64,000 nt of DNA from JAWSVE01 sp033852115 (GCA_033852115.1 JAWSVE010000002.1:124001-188000), one strand, 5' to 3'; positions 54,429 to 62,309 are shown, counted from the first letter of the stretch. Made by a program: numbers and translations. Notes: generated from the letters alone by a model not told the origin.

Positions 54429-55862
54429 TTAAGCCAACGCTCTTTGCGTTCGTCTATCGAGTTGTCGATAGCTCAAAGCCTCAGTGAGGTGCGCAGTCTC
54501 AATTTTCTGCGAAAAAGCAAGGTCGGCGATAGTGCGCGCTACACGCAAAATACGATGGTAGGCACGTGCTGATAGGCCAAACTTTTCCATCGCATTTGAC
54601 AGCAGGTCTTGCTGTTCTGTGCTTAGCTGGCAGGCATCGATTAATTGTTCACCCTTTAATGAGAAATTGGCTTTTCCTTGTCGTGCCATCTGCATTTTTC
54701 TTACCTCAGCCACACGTGCCTTGACGATGGCCGTGCTATCTCCTGTCGGTAGCCGTTGCAAATCTTTTGCAGCGATTGAATTCACTTGGACGTGTAGATC
54801 AAAGCGATCCAGTAGCGGGCCCGAAATTTTACGTCGATAACGTAGTACCTGGTCTGGTGTGCAGTGACATCTGCCGTCACGGCTGCCCGCGTAGCCGCAG
54901 GGACAAGGATTCATGGCGGCTATGAGCTGAAATTTTGCAGGAAAGCTTATTTGCGCGTTAGCTCGTGAAATGGCTATCTCTCCACTCTCCAGAGGTTCAC
55001 GCAGTACCTCTAGCACTTGCCGTTGAAACTCCGGTAATTCATCCAGAAACAAGACGCCGTTGTGAGCCAGCGACACTTCTCCCGGTTTTGGGTGAGAACC
55101 ACCGCCGACAAGGGCGACCGCTGATGCGGTATGGTGTGGGTTTCTAAACGGCCTTTCTTGCCATTGCGAGGTGATTTGCCCTTTCGCGACGCTGTAAATT
55201 GAAGCCGTTTCTAGTGCCTCGCTCTGCTCCATTGCCGGTAATATCCCAGGTAAGCGACTTGCGAGCATGGTTTTACCCGTGCCGGGTGGGCCGTAAAACA
55301 AAATATTGTGGCCACCAGCGGCAGCGATTTCTAGCGCGCGTTTTGCTTGTGCTTGCCCATGGACTTCATTTAAATCGGGCGTTGTAGTGGCGCGGCTTTG
55401 AGTTGATGTCGTAGCGTTATATGGCTTTGCCTTTTGCAGCTCGCCGCGATTGTGAAGGTGGGCGGAGACCTCAAGTAGTGATCGAGCTATTAACACATTG
55501 GCGTCATCATTTAGCGCCGCTTCGGCACTATTGTCGACAGGGACGACCAGGCTTCTCGAGGATTGTTTGCTCGCAAGCGTAGCAGGTAATATGCCTCGAA
55601 CCGGTCTCAGCTCGCCAGACAAAGCTAATTCACCTAAAAACTCAAAGGTCGATAATGAGTCATTAGGCAGCTGTTCTGAAGCCGCTAAAATCCCAAGGGC
55701 AATGGCTAAATCAAAACGCCCCCCTTCTTTAGGAAGGTCGGCGGGTGCTAGATTGACAGTGATACGCCGAGCTGGGAATTCAAAGTGGCTATTGAGAATG
55801 GCACTGCGGACTCGATCTTTGCTTTCTTTGACGGCAGTTTCAGGTAGCCCAACGATCGACAT
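54429..55862 (-). pseudogene. comM: comM (YifB family AAA ATPase), 5' end lost at island junction
   Basis: The protein begins with the native ComM sequence only at SMSIVGLPETAVKESKDRVR; the usual first 30 or so residues (with the GVEAP and GLP segments) are missing. Upstream the frame runs into sequence of the recombinase island. The rest is intact: GPPGTGKT Walker A, NPCPCGYAG zinc-ligand region, and the C-terminal Mg-chelatase-like part. In related bacteria ComM is a hexameric branch-migration helicase used in natural transformation; here it is probably inactive or restarts at ATG 55862. Confidence 0.8.
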
Positions 55863-55900
55863 AGATGGTATAATTAACCCGTAATAAAAGAAGACGGGTG
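55850..55900. other. left junction of the island (att-type site) inside comM
   Basis: The native comM codons end at about 55862, and the serine recombinase start lies within 50 bases. The crossover is therefore within this segment; the exact core bases cannot be read because the right junction is outside the window. Position is inference from where homology to ComM ends. Confidence 0.55.
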
Positions 55901-55906
55901 AAAAGC

Positions 55907-57856
55907 ATGAAGCCAAAGGCATATCCATACATCAGGTTCAGTACATCCATTCAAGAAAAGGGCGATTCCATAAGGCGTCAAACCGAGAAAGCCGTCAAGT
56001 TTGCCAAGGATCATAAGCTTGACCTTGATACCAGTTTAGAACTTCATGATCTTGGCGTAAGTGCTTATAAAGGCGGCAACCTCGAACAAGGATCGTTGAA
56101 GCGATTCATCGACTTGGTTGAAAACGGGACCATTGCGACAGGCTCTTATCTTCTGATTGAGAATTTCGACAGGTTCTCACGAATGAACCCCCGTAAGGCA
56201 ATCAGTCCCTTCCTTAATCTGACGAACGCAGGAATCAATGTTGCCGTAATAGATGACAATAGGGTTCACAGTGACCGTGACGGCTCTATTGAGTTAATGG
56301 CAACTATCCTAAGTATGGAACGAGCACACCAAGAGAGTGAGCGAAAATCAAAAAACGTTCGGTCAGCCAAATATAAGGCTAAACAACAAATTCTCGATGG
56401 TGAGCGAAAAACCTTATGGAAGTGGGGAACGCCTAAATGGTTAGATATTTCTGAAGATGGTTCCGAATACATCGTCAATGAAGAACGAGTAAAAGTTATA
56501 AACGATATTCTGGACTGGGTAATCGAGGGGCGCGGAACAGGTTGGATAATTGACAAGCTGAATGAATATGGCGTTCAACCTTGGGAGTCAGGATCAGGAA
56601 TAAGAGTTACCAAGAAAAAGCCTAAACACTGGTATAACAGTCAGATCACCCGAATTGTAAACAACCGCGCCTTAATCGGTGAGCGTGAGTTGATCGTGAC
56701 AGATGAAGATGGGGAAAACGAAAGAATTGAAATTATAGAAAGCCACTTTCCGGCAGTTGTTGACCCCGATAAATTCAAGGCGGCGGAAATCTCAAGAAAG
56801 TCACGGGATTTGAATCGTGACGAAGAGGGAAAACTTAAAGCGGGTGCCCAGAATCGAGGGGGGGGAAGAAAGGGAAAGACGATAACTAATCTCTTCCAGA
56901 AATTGGCGGTATGTGGTTACTCGGTTGAGGGTAATATGTCTAAGTATCGTTGCCCCGATAGCAATAGATTCATGGTCTACGCGAATAAAGACCGTAAAGA
57001 CGATACTGGCAAGGTTCATAGGTTACGGTATCTTCAATGCTCAGCTTCTCGTGAGAAAGGTTCACCCTGTAAAGATTGCAAAAAGCTGTATCGCTATGAA
57101 GACTTTGAGACTGCATTTCTGACTCATGTGAGAGGTGTTCCCGTTGAAACAATTTTTGGAACCAATGAAAATCTCACTTCTGAGGTTGGGAAGATAAATC
57201 AGGAAATCACCGTGCTACAAGACCAGCTTAGCGTGGCAAATAATCAAGTAGCGAAGTACAAAGATGCTATGGAGCGATCTGATAGCATATCCGATACGTT
57301 GCTTACTCAACTACTAAAATATGAGGCACAACAAAAAGAGATACCTAAAAAAATCAAGACACTTCAGAGTAAGCGAAGATCAATGAATGCTCAGCATGAA
57401 CAAGGTGGGGCAATAAAAAAAGAATTGATTCATTTGATAGATGAAATGGAAAAGTGCGAGGATGACAACGAATTATTTGAATTGAGATTCAAGGTATCGA
57501 GCCTACTTAAAGGTGTCATAGATACGATTGAAGTCTATAATCGCGGCAACTTCATTGACGCCGGTGTAATGTCTCAAAAAATTGAGAGATTACGAAAAAA
57601 AATGACCGGTAAGGTATCCGAGGAAGAAATGGAATTAATGATTGAATCGTTAGTCGCAAATGCAAAAGAGCAATATGGTCAGGAAGACAAACAGCCGTAC
57701 TTTGTTGTCCGATATAGGTCTGGTGAAAGTAAAATGATTGCTCATCATCCAGACGATCCAACCAAATTAATGATAGGCATGAAATGGGATGATGCAGGTC
57801 TATCAGAGAAGCCATACTTTCGTGACCAGAATGGTGAAGGTAAAAAATTTGATTAA
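55907..57856 (+). CDS. large serine recombinase (integrase of the island)
   Basis: About 649 residues from ATG 55907. Resolvase domain with YIRFSTSIQEKGDSIRRQ, where Ser12 is the nucleophile and the S-x-R-R-Q motif follows. A recombinase domain comes next, then a zinc-ribbon region with Cys residues spaced as in CGY, YRC, LQC, and C-x-x-C (KDCKKL), and a coiled coil (about 405-500). It integrates and excises the element at its att sites. The gene lies against the comM break, as usual for such elements. A GTG three codons earlier is possible. Confidence 0.92.
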   Translation: MKPKAYPYIRFSTSIQEKGDSIRRQTEKAVKFAKDHKLDLDTSLELHDLGVSAYKGGNLEQGSLKRFIDLVENGTIATGSYLLIENFDRFSRMNPRKAISPFLNLTNAGINVAVIDDNRVHSDRDGSIELMATILSMERAHQESERKSKNVRSAKYKAKQQILDGERKTLWKWGTPKWLDISEDGSEYIVNEERVKVINDILDWVIEGRGTGWIIDKLNEYGVQPWESGSGIRVTKKKPKHWYNSQITRIVNNRALIGERELIVTDEDGENERIEIIESHFPAVVDPDKFKAAEISRKSRDLNRDEEGKLKAGAQNRGGGRKGKTITNLFQKLAVCGYSVEGNMSKYRCPDSNRFMVYANKDRKDDTGKVHRLRYLQCSASREKGSPCKDCKKLYRYEDFETAFLTHVRGVPVETIFGTNENLTSEVGKINQEITVLQDQLSVANNQVAKYKDAMERSDSISDTLLTQLLKYEAQQKEIPKKIKTLQSKRRSMNAQHEQGGAIKKELIHLIDEMEKCEDDNELFELRFKVSSLLKGVIDTIEVYNRGNFIDAGVMSQKIERLRKKMTGKVSEEEMELMIESLVANAKEQYGQEDKQPYFVVRYRSGESKMIAHHPDDPTKLMIGMKWDDAGLSEKPYFRDQNGEGKKFD

Positions 57857-57886
57857 CGGGGCACCAAGTGTGCCCCATTACCACAG

Positions 57887-58315
57887 TTAGTTAAAAATCT
57901 TCTGTAACTTTTCCCACCCTTCCTGCATATCACTTTTCAATTTTCTGCGCTGAACTTGTGACTGCATTTCAGCGATTTGTTTCCGAAGGTCATTTGTATC
58001 TAACCAATGTTTCACAAAACGCTCGGTACGCTGTGCAGCGATTTTACATTGATGTTCCCGTGCTTCGAGTTTTGACGATTTGTTGGTCTGTAGAAGTGAA
58101 TTCAACATCGTCCACTCATAAGCGGTGAACCGTGGTTGAAGCTTCGCCATATCGATTTCCCATGAGTGGTGGGAAATAAATTCAGCAGCTTGTTTGAGTT
58201 CGCCGTAAGTCTTTGTGACAAACCATGTACCATCATCTTCAGCCTTACAAGCCTTGACAACATCGTCGAATAGCTGATCATCAGCGCGTTTTAAATCTGA
58301 GAATATTTTAAGCAT
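57887..58315 (-). CDS. small island protein, paralogue of its neighbour
   Basis: 142 residues, no recognised family. It shares with the next gene the pattern TYGELKQAAEFI then FTAYEWTMLNSLL and a Lys/Arg-rich AAQRTERFVKHWL segment. The C-terminal half is a coiled coil (LRKQIAEMQSQVQRRK). Last gene of the five-gene operon, overlapping the previous gene by eight bases and convergent with the recombinase. Confidence 0.7.
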   Translation of the reverse strand: MLKIFSDLKRADDQLFDDVVKACKAEDDGTWFVTKTYGELKQAAEFISHHSWEIDMAKLQPRFTAYEWTMLNSLLQTNKSSKLEAREHQCKIAAQRTERFVKHWLDTNDLRKQIAEMQSQVQRRKLKSDMQEGWEKLQKIFN

Positions 58316-58682
58316 GGAACACCTCTTTTATTTTATTTTTTATTAGGAAGTTAGAAAGCACCCGGCGCACACGTTGGTTACTGTGTTTGACCTCAGCTTG
58401 AATTGACTCAATTTCAGAGTTATCAGAAATCCGCAAGGTTTTTACAATCCGCCATAATAGCCCGTACTCATATGGACTATAGGCACAAAACAGTTCACGC
58501 TTGTATCCCTCGCCTTCGTTCTGAATGCTTGGGTTATCAACGATGAACTCAGCCACATTTTTAAGTTCGTTAAACGTGTAATAGCAAAGTTCAAATTCTT
58601 CAGATTTCGCACGTTGCTGCAAATGCTTCATTGCGGCTGAATATTGGGGTGAACCTTTCAAACACGTGATAGCTTTAATCAT
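58308..58682 (-). CDS. small island protein, paralogue of the following gene
   Basis: 124 residues. Aligns by eye with the 142-residue protein: CYYTFNELKNVAEFIV, a short variable loop, FCAYSPYEYGLLWRIVKTL, and RVRRVLSNFL. Charged and helical, with no membrane segment. An eight-base overlap at each end shows tight coupling. Function unknown. Confidence 0.7.
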   Translation of the reverse strand: MIKAITCLKGSPQYSAAMKHLQQRAKSEEFELCYYTFNELKNVAEFIVDNPSIQNEGEGYKRELFCAYSPYEYGLLWRIVKTLRISDNSEIESIQAEVKHSNQRVRRVLSNFLIKNKIKEVFHA

Positions 58683-58920
58683 TCGAAAGAACCCCCTTTG
58701 GCAATGAAATGGATTGCTTATTCATCCAAATACGGTAACGATTTTTTAACTCTGCATATCCAGTTCTCAAATCAGATTGTGTTTCCGGCTTTGTAGATTT
58801 GTTACTCATAGCAGATAAGCGCCGCAATAATTCTCGCCATTGGGCGTGTGTTTGCGGCTTATATTCAGCTATCAATTCGCCAATGAATGTTTTGGTTTGA
58901 TCTGGTGTCATGGTTGCCAC
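58675..58920 (-). CDS. small charged island protein
   Basis: 81 residues, helical, no recognised motif. Overlaps its neighbours by 13 and eight bases. Third gene of the island operon. Contains WRELLRRLSAM and an Arg/Tyr-rich YAELKNRYRIW helix that might bind nucleic acid or protein, but nothing more can be said. Confidence 0.65.
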   Translation of the reverse strand: MATMTPDQTKTFIGELIAEYKPQTHAQWRELLRRLSAMSNKSTKPETQSDLRTGYAELKNRYRIWMNKQSISLPKGVLSND

Positions 58921-59126
58921 CCATCCATTAATAGCCGTTGACAGTGCTGAAGCACCTGCTTTTCTTCGGCTGAGCGGTACTTGCTGGTGTATAGACGCTG
59001 GTTGATTTGGTTGGTCACGAAAACCCGGCTATGTTCCGCCAATAGGGAAGCCAGATATTTTTTGCTATGGCTATCAAGTCGTTTAGCCGTTGACTCAACC
59101 ATCAGGGTATATGAGCTGTTCATCAC
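58908..59126 (-). CDS. small basic island protein
   Basis: 72 residues, helical and Lys/Arg-rich (STAKRLDSHSKKYLASLLAEHS). Its ATG overlaps the stop of the 147-residue gene by four bases (ATGA), and its 3' end overlaps the next gene by 13 bases. Second gene of the operon. Family unknown. Confidence 0.65.
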   Translation of the reverse strand: MMNSSYTLMVESTAKRLDSHSKKYLASLLAEHSRVFVTNQINQRLYTSKYRSAEEKQVLQHCQRLLMDGWQP

Positions 59127-59566
59127 AGAGCCTCGATAGCTGCTTTCACAATGGCGGCTTCTTCAGATGACAGCGGCAATGAAGTGAGTGCATTTGATAG
59201 CACTTGTTCGAATCGTGAACTCTGCTGTGCTGTAGCTTCATCAAAGGCTTCGAGACTTGCCATTAGATCAAGGTCAACACTTGCGGCAAGTACAGCATCA
59301 CCATTACCTGTAGCGGTGGCGTCAACGTTTGCATAGGTGTAACCAGTCCCGCCGGAAATCACGTTAATAGCAGTAATAACACCTGAAGACTCTGTAGCTA
59401 CCTCAGCGGTTGCACCTTCGCCATCCCCGACGATTAAAACCGGATCACCGGCACTGTACCCCGTGCCTCCGTCAGTAACGGAAATTGCCGATACTGAAGC
59501 AGTATCAAAAATGCTTTTGATTTCTTCACAATATGCGGCTGTGCCGCGACCATCTAACATACGCAT
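59123..59566 (-). CDS. first gene of island operon, with two GGTGY repeats
   Basis: 147 residues. Two copies of a beta-repeat of the type found in phage tail-fibre and structural proteins: ISVTDGGTGYSAGDPVLIVG, then INVISGGTGYTYANVDAT. The N-terminus (MRMLDGRGTAAYCEEIKSIF) is unlike signal sequences. A C-terminal helical part follows (about 105-147). A structural role is suggested by the repeat only. It is the most upstream gene; the promoter should be in the repeat-rich 59567-59884 gap. Confidence 0.65.
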   Translation of the reverse strand: MRMLDGRGTAAYCEEIKSIFDTASVSAISVTDGGTGYSAGDPVLIVGDGEGATAEVATESSGVITAINVISGGTGYTYANVDATATGNGDAVLAASVDLDLMASLEAFDEATAQQSSRFEQVLSNALTSLPLSSEEAAIVKAAIEAL

Positions 59567-59613
59567 GAGATTTACCCTTAAAGTTATTGTTATCTACTGG
59601 TATATATGCGCGA

Positions 59614-59810
59614 TTGAAGACCGAATTCTTCAAAACTGAGAAAAAATGCTGGTTTTCTTCAGATAAAATCGACAAAGGCGGTCAGATGGTGGTGATTTTT
59701 GTAGGAATGGTGAAAAATGGGGCGGCATACAGGCTGTTTTAGTTGGGTATTCCTCAGAAGAAAATATTCTTCAATTTTTCGGGGTATTTTCGGGTGCGGA
59801 ATTCCTCAGA
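59614..59810. repeat. five short TTCYTCA repeats plus one dyad between divergent island genes
   Basis: ATTCTTCA at 59625, TTCTTCAGA at 59655, ATTCCTCAGA at 59749, ATTCTTCAA at 59766 and ATTCCTCAGA at 59801 share the core TTCYTCA, all in one orientation. TTGAAGA at 59614-59620 and TCTTCAA at 59627-59633 form a perfect dyad using the first copy. The 318-base gap holds nothing else recognisable. Such a spread of direct repeats would suit operators of an island regulator or iterons. Confidence 0.6.
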
Positions 59811-59884
59811 TAATATTTTTGCCATAAAGTGAAAAACAGTGGTCTTTAAGGTGTTTCATTGACTCAACAGGATAAAGCTGCACA

Positions 59885-60730
59885 GTGAATAGAGTATTTG
59901 TTGACACAATGGTGTTTCGATATGCCTCAAGCGTAAAAGTATCGACACATGCCAAAAGAAGCGAAGGCTATATCACTAAGCCAACCGGTGAGAAAAGGTC
60001 TGCAACTTTCATGATGGTGAATAATGACGTGGTTCCCAGCTTTGATAGACCGGATATTCAATCAGAGGTTGAGGCAATCAAAGCCATTTCAGACTTAGCA
60101 AAAGACGGACAGTTGACCTTGTGTTATTCACATGAAGTGAACTTGGAACTATGTTGTCAGCCCCTCGTTGATATTGCTATAGGTCGTTTTCACGGCGCAC
60201 CGTGTGAGCTGGTTCATTCCCCATTGCTCAAAGTGAGTAAGACCGATTTTGTCAGAGATGATGACAACCTATACCCACTAAAAATTTATCCAGACCAAGT
60301 TAATACCATTAGTGCCTCTGACATTGATTCAGAAACAGGTGGTGAAAAACTGGAAGAATTCATGCGGGAAGCTTTACTAAGAATTCCTATCAATAGCTTC
60401 CTGCATCACTTGGACTTTAAAACTACGATAACCATTATTAAAGAGGTTTCAGGATATAACACCAATGTTCCCGTGCTGCTTTATCCGCTTCTAAAAACAG
60501 TGACGGACAAACGTTATACCGCCATTCTTCATGCCTTGAATGTTAGTGGGATAAAAGAGAAGAACAAGCCAAATACCTATCTGGATGCTTTGCACCTATG
60601 GACTGCTGAAGAAGCAGACTGTGATATTTTCATGACCACCGATGGAAACATACTGAACAAATACAAGTCATCTACTGTTCAGGCACTAACACCATCACAG
60701 GCACTTGACGCACTCAATCAAACTCAATAG
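59885..60730 (+). CDS. PIN-like nuclease domain protein
   Basis: 281 residues from GTG 59885, with AGGA upstream. The N-terminal FVDTMVFRY has the first PIN acidic residue (Asp7). The C-terminal YLDALHLWTAEEADCDIFMTTD, with Asp near 234 and 253, matches the second half of a PIN active site. The middle (about 60-220) is a long insertion, so the protein is about twice the length of VapC. It may be an RNase; no antitoxin is next to it, so a toxin role is open. Its end overlaps the tyrosine recombinase end by 17 bases, tail to tail. Confidence 0.7.
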   Translation: MNRVFVDTMVFRYASSVKVSTHAKRSEGYITKPTGEKRSATFMMVNNDVVPSFDRPDIQSEVEAIKAISDLAKDGQLTLCYSHEVNLELCCQPLVDIAIGRFHGAPCELVHSPLLKVSKTDFVRDDDNLYPLKIYPDQVNTISASDIDSETGGEKLEEFMREALLRIPINSFLHHLDFKTTITIIKEVSGYNTNVPVLLYPLLKTVTDKRYTAILHALNVSGIKEKNKPNTYLDALHLWTAEEADCDIFMTTDGNILNKYKSSTVQALTPSQALDALNQTQ

Positions 60731-60976
60731 CGCGGAATCTCGAACTATCTTCACTCAGGTACACAGTGGTGTTCTGTAGGTTACGGTGCCCCATGAAGTG
60801 CTGAATGGTGTGAATGTGAATATTCTGGTCTATTAGGTCGGTTGCTGTTGCGTGTCTGAGGGCGTGGAAATTCCATTTAATACCAAGTGCTTTTTCACTA
60901 TAGGCGCTGAACATTGCACCCAGTCCCTTCACACTAAGTACTGTTCCGCGCTCCGTATTGAACACATAGCCGGTTT
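60714..60976 (-). CDS. tyrosine recombinase, C-terminal catalytic part (continues into gap)
   Basis: The frame ends at 60714 and is open into the run of Ns. It reads TGYVFNTERGTVLSVKG, then FHALRHATATDLI (His and Arg of the catalytic box), HTIQHFMGHRNLQNTTVYL (second His box and the nucleophilic Tyr). That is the end of a phage/XerC-like integrase. The N-terminal half is in the gap; the piece 61083-61152 is probably its start. Confidence 0.85.
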
Positions 60977-61082
60977 NNNNNNNNNNNNNNNNNNNNNNNN
61001 NNNNNNNNNNNNNNNNNNNNNNNNNNNNNNNNNNNNNNNNNNNNNNNNNNNNNNNNNNNNNNNNNNNNNNNNNNNNNNNNNN
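60977..61082. other. assembly gap (106 Ns)
   Basis: A run of N. It interrupts the tyrosine recombinase; the coding frames on each side do not match through 106 bases, and a full integrase needs far more than 106 bases here, so the true missing length is probably larger than shown. Confidence 0.95.
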
Positions 61083-61152
61083 TTGACATTACAGTGATTT
61101 TTGATCGGGGTTTAGATTGCCGTAGAGGCTGTTTTTCGGGCTTAGAAGGCAT
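61083..61152 (-). CDS. tyrosine recombinase, N-terminal start (continues into gap)
   Basis: From ATG 61152: MPSKPEKQPLRQSKPRSKITVMS, then the gap. The short basic start is usual in phage integrases. Taken as the N-terminus of the gene ending at 60714, because both are on the same strand and open to the gap. The frame is offset, which the unknown gap length explains. Confidence 0.55.
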
Positions 61153-61155
61153 AAC

Positions 61156-61188
61156 ACTTTTTACCTTATGGACTGAAAGGTAAAAAGT
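61156..61188. promoter_or_regulatory. perfect inverted repeat at the tyrosine recombinase start
   Basis: ACTTTTTACC (61156-61165) is the reverse complement of GGTAAAAAGT (61179-61188), just upstream of the integrase ATG. A TATACT-like -10 (minus strand, 61186-61191) overlaps the right arm, so it could be an operator or autorepressor site. Confidence 0.4.
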
Positions 61189-61209
61189 ATAGCAGGTATG
61201 GTTAGGGGT

Positions 61210-61442
61210 GGCTCATCCTTGAGCCGGTCAACCTATCTGAATGAGAACCCAACCGGGACCAACTACTGAACTCGGTTTAGGAGACCGAAACCCGGTTGAA
61301 GTACTCATTGGTATATAGCCGTTTGAATCCCCGTAAATTCAGCACCTTTAAATTCCTTTTAGCTATCAATAATATCAATGCGATAGCTACACCCAATGAT
61401 TGACCGTAAGTCATTGTTTCTAAACATGTTGAATTGATTCAA
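61210..61442. repeat. array of stem-loops, including a three-tier hairpin
   Basis: Perfect stems, left to right: GGCTCA/TGAGCC (61210/61220); a three-level element with AATGAG/CTCATT (61240/61304), AACCGGG/CCCGGTT (61251/61291) and CGGT/ACCG around a 7-base loop (61273/61284); AGCTATC/GATAGCT (61361/61382); CAATGA/TCATTG (61394/61411); TTGAAT/ATTCAA (61429/61437). No open frame. The strand of action is unknown. A promoter for the next block follows at 61470. Confidence 0.6.
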
Positions 61443-61469
61443 CAATATCCTTTAAATTCAATGACTTAG

Positions 61470-61499
61470 TTGACTTTTAGCCAGTGTTTATGGTATATT
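61470..61499 (+). promoter_or_regulatory. near-consensus sigma-70 promoter
   Basis: TTGACT at 61470-61475 and TATATT at 61494-61499 are five-of-six matches to the -35 and -10 consensus with an 18-base spacer. No protein frame begins for over a kilobase, so it should drive the structured region that starts at about 61506. Confidence 0.55.
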
Positions 61500-61505
61500 G
61501 ACCAA

Positions 61506-62200
61506 CAGTTGAAAACCCGTGGTGTTTGCCTGTAGACCATGGGGTTTCGACCGTTGCCGGTGGTGGTGAATCTATATTATGTTTTTGGTTTGGCTTACCG
61601 TTTGAAATCCACTATCGGCAACCTATTGATTTTAATGTGGTTTTTATTATAAATCGGTTTTATCTATCAATAATTACATTTTAATCGAAAAATACAATCA
61701 TAAAATTGGTCACTCGATGACTACATACTATTATCAGAAGCCGTATTGCTTCCTGTAGGTGCTATTCAAGTAAGCGAAACCCGCTGACCGCTGTTCCAGC
61801 ATTGACCCCGGCTTGGGGTATAGAAACCAGCCTACACCGCCCTGAGCTGTGCGGTATAGAAATGACGCCAAAATCAAAGATGGTGCACTGGTAGAAGAAG
61901 ATTAATCCTTTGAGATTATGCCAACATCAGCTATGTGAAGTTTTCTCATTTTCAACTTCATGTGGTCCCGAAGGGTCATGAGCCACCGTAGTTGGTGGAT
62001 GATGTGACGGTAACGAGATGTAAGAGTTCGGCGATGCCTTCCCTAACTCACCAACAAACGTTGGCTATCTGAATTTGAGACTATGACGGACAAGACGCAG
62101 AATCTTGTTTTTGAATAGTTCGTTGCTTCAGGGTAACGTACTATTCTGGAACAATCCGCAGTTTCACTTTTATTTTAAATATTAATATTCAAATAAAAGG
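61506..62200 (+). ncRNA. candidate large structured non-coding RNA
   Basis: About 0.7 kb without an open frame, immediately after a promoter. Many perfect stems with small loops occur in order: GAAAACCC..GGGGTTTC (61511/61541); GTTGCCG/CGGCAAC (61553/61616); GAAGC/GCTTC (61737/61748); TGTAGG/CCTACA (61754/61831) enclosing ACCCC/GGGGT (61805/61815); ACCGC/GCGGT (61836/61851); TGAAGTT/AACTTCA (61936/61954); CCACC/GGTGG (61983/61994); GAGTT/AACTC (62024/62045); CCAAC/GTTGG (62051/62060); ACAAGA/TCTTGT (62090/62103); GAATAGT/ACTATTC (62113/62140) with CGTT/AACG inside; and a 9-bp AU stem CTTTTATTT/AAATAAAAG (62167/62191). Two hairpins end with the same GGTATAGAAA (61817 and 61853). Not a tRNA, rRNA, RNase P or intron I recognise. 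Ends are approximate. Confidence 0.55.
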
Positions 62201-62204
62201 AAAC

Positions 62205-62301
62205 GAGCCGAAGGCGAGTCAGCCGTAGGCTGAACATAGAAAATATATAATGTCCCTGAAATGGGAAAGGTCCCACAAGTGGCACCCCGAAGGGGCACCA
62301 C
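62205..62301. repeat. run of hairpins with three-base loops
   Basis: GCC-gaa-GGC (62207-62215), CAGCC-gta-GGCTG (62220-62232), TCCC/GGGA (62253/62263) and GTGG-ca-CCCC-gaa-GGGG-ca-CCAC (62279-62301). These lie between the structured block and the stop of a leftward gene. They may end transcription of that gene or extend the RNA; no T-run follows. Confidence 0.45.
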
Positions 62302-62309
62302 GCCAATCA

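Noticed and set aside
61240..61309. tRNA-Arg(CCU) gene on the minus strand
   Set aside because: Only an anticodon-like arm and an end pairing are present; there is no D arm, no T arm and no TTC loop.
61506..62200. Group I or II intron, or retron msr-msd
   Set aside because: No domain V-like hairpin, no intron ends and no reverse transcriptase or maturase gene nearby.
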